This document shows positions 33,209 through 38,834 of a stretch of 38,834 nucleotides of DNA, one piece after another. Every line of letters begins with the position of its first letter. The first letter of the stretch is position 1. The position numbers were made by a program, and so were the translations under genes. Source of the stretch: Flavobacteriales bacterium (GTDB lineage: Bacteria; Bacteroidota; Bacteroidia; Flavobacteriales_E; Vicingaceae); assembly GCA_020435335.1 (NCBI GenBank), contig JAGQZT010000115.1, positions 1-38,834 of the forward strand, in the 5' to 3' direction. The notes beneath the pieces were generated by a model that was not told the origin of the DNA, made no database searches, and worked only from the letters and a program-made list of their open reading frames with translations.

Positions 33209-35311
33209 TTACTGTTGGAAAACGTCGTCTCCCAACTTGGTATTCACTTCGATAGATGTTACTTCCATGTCTAAGGTCTGTGGACCAAAACTTTGTTTGA
33301 TCTTATGAGCATAATTCACCCCGTTTACCACTTTGTAATCGGAGAACAGGGATTCTACGGTGATGGCTCCACCGGCTTCTTCTCCGGCATCTCTCACCAT
33401 CATGGATTTTACCTGCAGGTGACTGGCTACATCGTACCATTCGCTGGACTTTTCTCCACTCGGATCGGTTACTTCGATCTTGTAGGCTTCTTTTCCTTCG
33501 ATCGGTTCAACGCCTAACAGCGCGTACTTATTACCCGAATCTTTATAGTAAACATCACCATGCATTTTAGAGCTTTGTTTTAACTCTTCCAGTTCTTCTC
33601 CTTCGAGTGTTTTATTCCCCTGCATACCACTTAACTTACCAACTGTTCCGTCGAAAGTTTGCTTCTGGATCACCATCGGGCCCATTCCCATCACCATGGC
33701 AAATTTATTCGGCGCTTTGCTGTAACGTGTTACGCTGATGGTTTGTCCCTGAATACTGGCATTCATCTTAACGGTTACGTCTTTGATCTTACTCAGTTTT
33801 TTGGTTAACGCTTTACCGGCAGGCATACCATATTTGGCTTCAATAAACTGATCCAGCACATCCTCAGCGGTCATTCCTTCCGGGGCCGGTTTCAGGGCCT
33901 CCACGTAGTCGTTTCCGAAAGCATCGTAGAAATCAACCTCATTACTTGCCGCAAACGGTTTCAGGTTATCCGCAACCTCTTTGTTACCCACCACTACGAT
34001 GTATGCATTCTCCGGTTTGATGTATTTTTTAGCCATTTCCTGGATGTCTTCCACGGTAACAGCAGCTACATTTTTCAGGTAGTTGGCATAGTAATCTTCG
34101 GGCAGGCTGTATTTCTCCGTGTTGATCGCAAAACGGGCAATGGTTTGAGGATCTTGCAGCGTATAGGCAAATGTACCGGTCAGGTAATTTTTCACACTTT
34201 GCAATTCTTCTTCCGTTACTTTTTCGGCAACAATGCGTTTCAATTCGACCATGAACTGGATCACCGCACTGTCGGTCACTTCGTTTCTTACCTTAGCACT
34301 CGCATTGAACGATCCGATCAATTTGTCCGGATCTAACGAAGAATAAGCACCGTAAGTGTACCCGTGGCCCTCACGCAGATTCATGAATAATCTACCGGAC
34401 ATACCACCACCTAAAATGGTGTTCATTAACCTGGATTTGATCACATCCGGGCTGTTTTGTTTCAAATTAACCGGATAGGTAATATTGATAACCGACTGAA
34501 CAGCTCCTTCTTTGTGTACAAAGGCCACCTTGTTTTGCTCGGGCTGCATCGGTGTTCTGTATTTATGAACCGGCACTTCACCCTGCTCCCAGGTACCGAA
34601 ATACTTTTCGATCATCGGCTTTACTTCAGCCAGGGTCACATCACCAACTACGGCTAAATAAGCCACATTCGGTTTAAAGTAGGTTTTGTAGTACTCTTTA
34701 CATTTTTCGAGGGTAATTGCTTCTACAGTCTCTTCGGTAGGCACTTCTCCGTAAGGGTGATTCTTACCATACAACATGGCATCTCTCACGTTTCCGGCAA
34801 TAGCATCCGGGTCATCTTTTTGAGACGTGATCCCTGAAATCGTTTGTTTCTTGATCTTATCCAGCTCTTCTTGCTTAAAGTCAGCATGGTACAGTACATC
34901 GGTCATGATATCCAGCAACTTCTCCTGGTGTTTTTTTAGTGAAGAGGCATAAATACCGTTGGCACTGGTGCTTAAACGCGCCCCGATAAAATCCACTTCC
35001 TGATCCAGTTGTTCTTTGGTTCTGTTGGTCGTTCCTCTTTCCATTAACTGTCCGGCCGCGCTTACGTATCCGGCCATGTCACCTTCCAGGATCGGGTCAA
35101 CATCCAGTTGCAGGGAAAAGGAAACTTTAGGCAACTTGTGGTTTTCAACAACGAACACCTTTAATCCGTTGGGCAATGTAAATTTCTCTGTTTTACCTAA
35201 TTTGATCTCAGGTGCAGAACCTGCTGCCGGCCTGATGCTTCTGTCGAGCTTTTGAGCCGAAGCAGTAAAAGCTACAGCGGCAATTATTAGGGTTGATACT
35301 ATCTTTTTCAT
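33209..35311 (-). CDS. M16 family peptidase, non-catalytic (R/Y) subunit with extra C-terminal domain
   Basis: The 700-residue protein has a signal peptide (MKKIVSTLIIAAVAFTASAQ) and two M16 domains (~45-250 and ~250-450). The position of the zinc motif HxxEH reads GYVSAAGQLMERGT, so it cannot bind zinc there. The second domain keeps the substrate-binding Arg/Tyr motif (LREGHGYTYGAYSS). About 230 residues at the C-terminus form an extra beta-rich domain. This is the usual inactive partner of a heterodimeric periplasmic M16 protease. The active partner lies 32 bp upstream in the same operon. Confidence 0.9.
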   Translation of the reverse strand: MKKIVSTLIIAAVAFTASAQKLDRSIRPAAGSAPEIKLGKTEKFTLPNGLKVFVVENHKLPKVSFSLQLDVDPILEGDMAGYVSAAGQLMERGTTNRTKEQLDQEVDFIGARLSTSANGIYASSLKKHQEKLLDIMTDVLYHADFKQEELDKIKKQTISGITSQKDDPDAIAGNVRDAMLYGKNHPYGEVPTEETVEAITLEKCKEYYKTYFKPNVAYLAVVGDVTLAEVKPMIEKYFGTWEQGEVPVHKYRTPMQPEQNKVAFVHKEGAVQSVINITYPVNLKQNSPDVIKSRLMNTILGGGMSGRLFMNLREGHGYTYGAYSSLDPDKLIGSFNASAKVRNEVTDSAVIQFMVELKRIVAEKVTEEELQSVKNYLTGTFAYTLQDPQTIARFAINTEKYSLPEDYYANYLKNVAAVTVEDIQEMAKKYIKPENAYIVVVGNKEVADNLKPFAASNEVDFYDAFGNDYVEALKPAPEGMTAEDVLDQFIEAKYGMPAGKALTKKLSKIKDVTVKMNASIQGQTISVTRYSKAPNKFAMVMGMGPMVIQKQTFDGTVGKLSGMQGNKTLEGEELEELKQSSKMHGDVYYKDSGNKYALLGVEPIEGKEAYKIEVTDPSGEKSSEWYDVASHLQVKSMMVRDAGEEAGGAITVESLFSDYKVVNGVNYAHKIKQSFGPQTLDMEVTSIEVNTKLGDDVFQQ

Positions 35312-35343
35312 ATCTATGATCTATTGAAAATTCGTAATTCGAC

Positions 35344-36693
35344 TTATTTTTTCTCCTCTTTCATTTCCGGTTGCTTCGGAGCATCAGCTTTCTTCGGCAC
35401 ATAGTGCAACACCACCCTGTTCTCTTTCACGAAGTACTTTTTAGCGGCATTCATGATGTCTTCACGGGTAACCTTCATGTAGCGATCCATTTCGGTATTG
35501 ATGAGATTGGCATCTCCGTAGTACACGAAATAGTTGGCCAGGCTCTCGGCAATTCCTTCAATCTTGGAATTTTGAGAAATCATATCGTTTTCAATCTGGT
35601 TTTGTAGTTTCTGGAACTCCTCTTCGGAGATCAGCTCGGTTTGCAGTCTTTCCACTTCTTTATCGATGGCCTGCTCCAGGTCTTCAACCGACACCCCCAT
35701 GTTGGTGATCCCGAACATCAGCGACATACCCGGATCTTCGGTCGGGAATGGAAAAGCTCCCACAAAAAGCGCTTTTTGCTGCTCATCTACAATGCTTTTC
35801 TGCATTCTGGAGCTGTTCCCCTGAGAAAGAATCTGCGCCAGCATATCTACCGCATAAGCATCTTTGGTGCCCTGAGCCGGTGTATGGTAACCCATCATCA
35901 CGGCAGGCAATTGAATGTTATCTTCGATTACATCTCTGATCTCGGCCGTTTTAGCAGGCTCCACAACGTTCGGACGAACAATCTCCTTTCCTTTCGGAAT
36001 GTCGGAGAAATACTTGTCGATCCACTTCTTCAATTGTTTCTTATCAAAATCTCCGGCAATGGACAACGTTGCATTGTTCGGAATGTAAAAGGTTTTATAG
36101 AATTCTCTGAACTCATCGATCTTGGCGGCATTCAAATGCTCCAGCGATCCGATCGGCACCCATTGGTACGGATGTTTTTCGAACGCTCTGCTGAACATCT
36201 CCGGCAGAAAAGTTCCATAAGGGGAATTCTCATAGCGCTGACGGTACTCTTCTTTCACCACTTCTCGCTGTGTTTCCACACCTTCTTCATCGATCTTGGC
36301 ATGCATCATTCGTTCCGATTCCAGCCACAATCCCAACTCCAATTGGTTGGAAGGTAAAATTTCAAAGTAAAATGTTCTGTCGAATGTTGTATTCGCATTC
36401 AGAATCCCACCGTTGCTTTGCACTAACTTACTGTACTCGCCACGCCCGATATTTTCGGAGCCTTCAAACAACAAGTGCTCAAAAAAGTGAGCAAAACCGG
36501 TTCTGTTCGGATCTTCATTTTTTGACCCGACATGGTACAATACCGTAACGGCAACAATCGGTGTGGAATGATCTTCATGCAGAATAACATTCAACCCGTT
36601 ATTTAATTTATACTGCTCAAACTCGATCTTATTCTGCGCACTCAGGCTGAATAATCCAAACGAACATGCAGCTACCAGGAAAATTCTTTTCAT
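35344..36693 (-). CDS. M16 family zinc peptidase, catalytic subunit
   Basis: The 449-residue protein has a signal peptide (MKRIFLVAACSFGLFSLSAQ) and the inverted zinc motif H69-F-F-E72-H73 in GFAHFFEHLLFEGSEN. The third ligand Glu falls in TQREVVKEEYRQ (~Glu148/149). The second M16 domain lacks the Arg/Tyr pair, as expected for the active half of a two-gene M16 enzyme. It probably degrades peptides in the periplasm together with the downstream gene. The C-terminus is a short Lys/Glu tail. It is divergent from the TonB receptor gene. Confidence 0.93.
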   Translation of the reverse strand: MKRIFLVAACSFGLFSLSAQNKIEFEQYKLNNGLNVILHEDHSTPIVAVTVLYHVGSKNEDPNRTGFAHFFEHLLFEGSENIGRGEYSKLVQSNGGILNANTTFDRTFYFEILPSNQLELGLWLESERMMHAKIDEEGVETQREVVKEEYRQRYENSPYGTFLPEMFSRAFEKHPYQWVPIGSLEHLNAAKIDEFREFYKTFYIPNNATLSIAGDFDKKQLKKWIDKYFSDIPKGKEIVRPNVVEPAKTAEIRDVIEDNIQLPAVMMGYHTPAQGTKDAYAVDMLAQILSQGNSSRMQKSIVDEQQKALFVGAFPFPTEDPGMSLMFGITNMGVSVEDLEQAIDKEVERLQTELISEEEFQKLQNQIENDMISQNSKIEGIAESLANYFVYYGDANLINTEMDRYMKVTREDIMNAAKKYFVKENRVVLHYVPKKADAPKQPEMKEEKK

Positions 36694-36783
36694 ATTCTTT
36701 GATTTTAAAACTTCACGAAAATAACCATATTCACAATCCCCTGCAACCGCTAATTACATAAATGGTTAAATAGGGCGATTAAT

Positions 36784-36880
36784 GGTTGTTAAGTTGATCA
36801 GTTGGTTAGTTGGAATTAAAAAACTTAACAACCCAAAAACTTAACAACTCAAAAACTTAACAACTCAAAAACTTAACCAC
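36784..36880. repeat. 16-bp tandem repeat with upstream inverted copy
   Basis: Units of AAAAACTTAACAACTC start at 36819, 36835, 36851 and 36867, the first with CC for TC and the last truncated and altered (about 3.9 copies). GGTTGTTAAGTT at 36784-36795 is the exact reverse complement of 36822-36833, so the transcript can fold into a 12-bp stem with any unit. It sits between the divergent M16 and TonB-receptor genes. Confidence 0.85.
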
Positions 36881-36934
36881 AATAATCTGCCACAATTTTA
36901 GTTACTTTGAAACCCAAATCCATGCACACGCGGA

Positions 36935-38834
36935 GTGGCCTTTAATAAATTCATCTACATATGCATCTTCCTGCTGACCGGCTTTTCGCTGAGTGCTCAG
37001 CAAACAGCTACCGTTAAAGGTATTCTGAAGAACAACAAGGGGGAAGCTTTAGAGAACGCCAACATCGCCATCATCGGAACCACTACGGGAACGAAATCGG
37101 ATAACACGGGGCGGTTTTCCCTGAAAATCCCGGCGAATGAGGACGTACAAATCGGGATCAGCTACCTCGGCTACACCACCCAAACGAAAGTCTTTAACCT
37201 CTCTCCCGGAGCAACGGCCGATTTTTCTCCGAAAATGATGAATTCCGTGCAGAACCTGGGCGAATTCCAGCATGAAGTGGAAGGAAACCGAACAGGAACC
37301 ATGACCAAGATCGAACCGAAACTCGTTACCGAATTCACCAGTGCATCAGGGAGCTTCGAAGCCATCCTGAAGACCTTACCGGGTGTTTCCTCCAACAACG
37401 AACTGAGTTCGCAGTATTCCGTTCGTGGCGGGAACTTCGATGAGAACCTCGTGTACGTAAACGACATCCAGATCTACCGGACCTTCCTGATCCGCTCAGG
37501 CCGCCAGGAAGGGCTTAGCTTCATCAACTCCGACATGGTTTCCGACATCAATTTCTCAGCCGGAGGGTTCGGTGCCCGATACGGTGATAAGATGTCGTCC
37601 GTACTTGATGTCACCTACAAAGAACCCGACGATTTCGGAGGTTCCTTCACCGCCAGCTTACAGGGCGCCGCTTTTCATCTCGAAGGTGCGAGCAAAAACC
37701 ACCGCTTTACCCACTTAACCGGAATCCGCTACAAGACCAATCAGTACGTGCTGCAAAGCCTCGATACCGACGGTGATTATAAACCTTCTTTCCTGGATGC
37801 ACAGACCTACCTCACCTACGACATGAACGAAAAATGGGAAATCGGATTCCTCGGAAACATTGCCCGCAACAAATACTACTTCATTCCGGATACCCGCCAA
37901 ACGGATTTCGGAACCATCAATGAAGCGCTTCAGTTAACGGTTTATTTCGACGGACAGGAAATCGATCAGTTCCAGACCTACTTCGGTGCATTCAGCTCTA
38001 CGCATACACCTAAAGATGGTGTGGAACTCAAATTCATCACCTCCGCTTTCCGTTCGCTCGAAGATGAAGAGTTCGACATTGAAGGGGGTTACCGCATCGA
38101 TGAACTCGAACGCGACCTGAGTCAGGACGATTTCGGCGATGTGAAGTTCAACCGCGGCATCGGAACCTTTATGGACCACTCCCGAAACACCCTCGACGCT
38201 ACGGTGGCCAACATCGCCCACAAAGGAAAAGTGATTAAAAAGAACCACACCACCTACTGGGGAACGACATTGCAATTCGAAAACATTGTAGACCGCATCA
38301 GCGAATGGGGCTACATCGATTCGGCAGGCTATTTCATTCCGCATCCGAAAGACTCGATCGGCTACACCACGCCATCCGCTCAGGGAGAACAATTGCTCGA
38401 GCTCAACGAAGTCCTGAAATCACAGGTCGATATCAGCAGCTTCCGCTACAGCGCCTACCTGCAACGCATCTGGAACTGGGAAAAAGACAGCGTGAATTAT
38501 TCCTTTAGTTTAGGAACCCGCGGAGCTTACTGGGACCTGAACAACGAGTTTATTTTCAGTCCGCGGGGCTCTTTCTCCTTCCAGCCTAACTGGAAACGGG
38601 ATTACCTCTTCCGCCTTTCGGGTGGGGTATACTACCAGCCTCCCTTCTACCGCGAGATGCGCGACTTCGACGGCAACATCAACAAGGACATCAGGTCGCA
38701 ACTTTCCTATCAGGCTGTCGCCGGACTGGACTACAACTTTAAGGCCTGGGAACGTCCGTTTAAGTTTACGACCGACGTGTACTACAAACACATGAAAAAT
38801 GTGATCCCTTATGAGGTGGACAACGTGCGCATCC
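36935..38834 (+). CDS. TonB-dependent outer-membrane receptor with CarboxypepD_reg-like domain (3' end outside the window)
   Basis: A single open frame runs from an in-frame TGA at 36908 to the window end with no stop. GTG at 36935 is the only good start, giving MAFNKFIYICIFLLTGFSLS as signal peptide, cut before AQQ. Residues ~27-95 are a CarboxypepD_reg-like domain (VKGILKNNKGEALENANIAI, SDNTGRFSLKI, ISYLGYTT). The plug follows (~120-235; ILKTLPGVSSNNELSSQYSV, RGGNFDENLVYVNDI, GGFGARYGDKMSSVLDV), then the beta-barrel. 633 residues are visible; perhaps 100-250 are missing. The transported ligand is unknown, and no SusD partner is visible in the window. Confidence 0.88.
   Translation, partial: MAFNKFIYICIFLLTGFSLSAQQTATVKGILKNNKGEALENANIAIIGTTTGTKSDNTGRFSLKIPANEDVQIGISYLGYTTQTKVFNLSPGATADFSPKMMNSVQNLGEFQHEVEGNRTGTMTKIEPKLVTEFTSASGSFEAILKTLPGVSSNNELSSQYSVRGGNFDENLVYVNDIQIYRTFLIRSGRQEGLSFINSDMVSDINFSAGGFGARYGDKMSSVLDVTYKEPDDFGGSFTASLQGAAFHLEGASKNHRFTHLTGIRYKTNQYVLQSLDTDGDYKPSFLDAQTYLTYDMNEKWEIGFLGNIARNKYYFIPDTRQTDFGTINEALQLTVYFDGQEIDQFQTYFGAFSSTHTPKDGVELKFITSAFRSLEDEEFDIEGGYRIDELERDLSQDDFGDVKFNRGIGTFMDHSRNTLDATVANIAHKGKVIKKNHTTYWGTTLQFENIVDRISEWGYIDSAGYFIPHPKDSIGYTTPSAQGEQLLELNEVLKSQVDISSFRYSAYLQRIWNWEKDSVNYSFSLGTRGAYWDLNNEFIFSPRGSFSFQPNWKRDYLFRLSGGVYYQPPFYREMRDFDGNINKDIRSQLSYQAVAGLDYNFKAWERPFKFTTDVYYKHMKNVIPYEVDNVRI

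Noticed and set aside
35641..36357. Plus-strand 238-codon ORF opposite the M16 catalytic gene
   Set aside because: The minus strand has an intact HxxEH peptidase across the same bases; the plus frame shows no domain.
36819..36880. Possible CRISPR array
   Set aside because: The 16-bp units are directly adjacent without unique spacers; it is a simple tandem repeat.
36902..36909. TTACTTTG as the TonB receptor -7 element
   Set aside because: It differs from TAnnTTTG at the second base and no -33 is present; too weak to call.
36922..36945. Short ORF MHTRSGL overlapping the TonB receptor GTG start
   Set aside because: It is seven codons with no regulatory amino-acid bias or attached stem; most likely chance, although a translational-coupling role cannot be excluded.

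Overview
The window comes from a member of the Bacteroidota, probably Flavobacteriales and possibly Crocinitomicaceae/Fluviicola-like (the family-level guess is weak). The evidence is a T9SS cargo protein with a CHU_C-type C-terminus beside PorP/SprF and PorE-like genes, T9SS type A sorting domains, DUF3857/transglutaminase proteins, a TonB receptor with a CarboxypepD_reg-like domain, promoters of the Bacteroidota form TTTG-N19-TAnnTTTG, and frequent TTG starts without Shine-Dalgarno sequences. I see no rRNA, tRNA, CRISPR array or insertion sequence.

Layout. (1) 20-7382, plus strand: a tightly packed operon with a LysM protein carrying a degenerate lytic-transglycosylase domain, two paralogous SGNH hydrolases, a small membrane protein, a HAD sugar-phosphatase, an AlgI-type MBOAT acyltransferase and a small exported protein. 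It looks like an envelope-glycan acylation module. (2) 7383-7857: intergenic region with a hairpin-rich, repeat-like element and a promoter. (3) 7858-12671: an exported protein followed by two DUF3857 proteins, one with an intact transglutaminase triad and one without. (4) 12790-13284: SlyD-like FKBP with its terminator. (5) 13384-20468: complete histidine operon hisG-D-C-B-H-A-F-IE. It is preceded by a promoter, an 18-residue His-rich leader peptide and mutually exclusive antiterminator and terminator stems, so classical attenuation can be read directly. (6) 20461-23683, minus strand: a LuxR-type regulator with a degenerate receiver, then a porin, an FMN-binding protein, a four-helix membrane protein and an unlisted 52-residue membrane protein. 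The regulator and porin promoters carry near-identical 21-bp palindromes of Fur-superfamily type. (7) 23741-30613: T9SS-linked operon with a large SBBP/PKD/CHU_C surface protein, PorP/SprF and a TPR-PD40-OmpA-like protein. (8) 30667-33074: three exported proteins, two with T9SS type A-like tails and one lipoprotein. (9) 33209-36693, minus strand: an M16 peptidase pair, one subunit catalytic and one not. (10) 36784-36880: a 16-bp tandem repeat with an inverted copy, followed by a TonB-dependent receptor that runs off the window.

The most interesting systems are the His attenuator and the porin/flavoprotein cluster. I infer that the latter is a metal- or peroxide-regulated extracytoplasmic electron-transfer module. 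The acylation operon headed by a pseudo-transglycosylase is also notable. All functional statements rest on motif recognition by eye; no database search was run.
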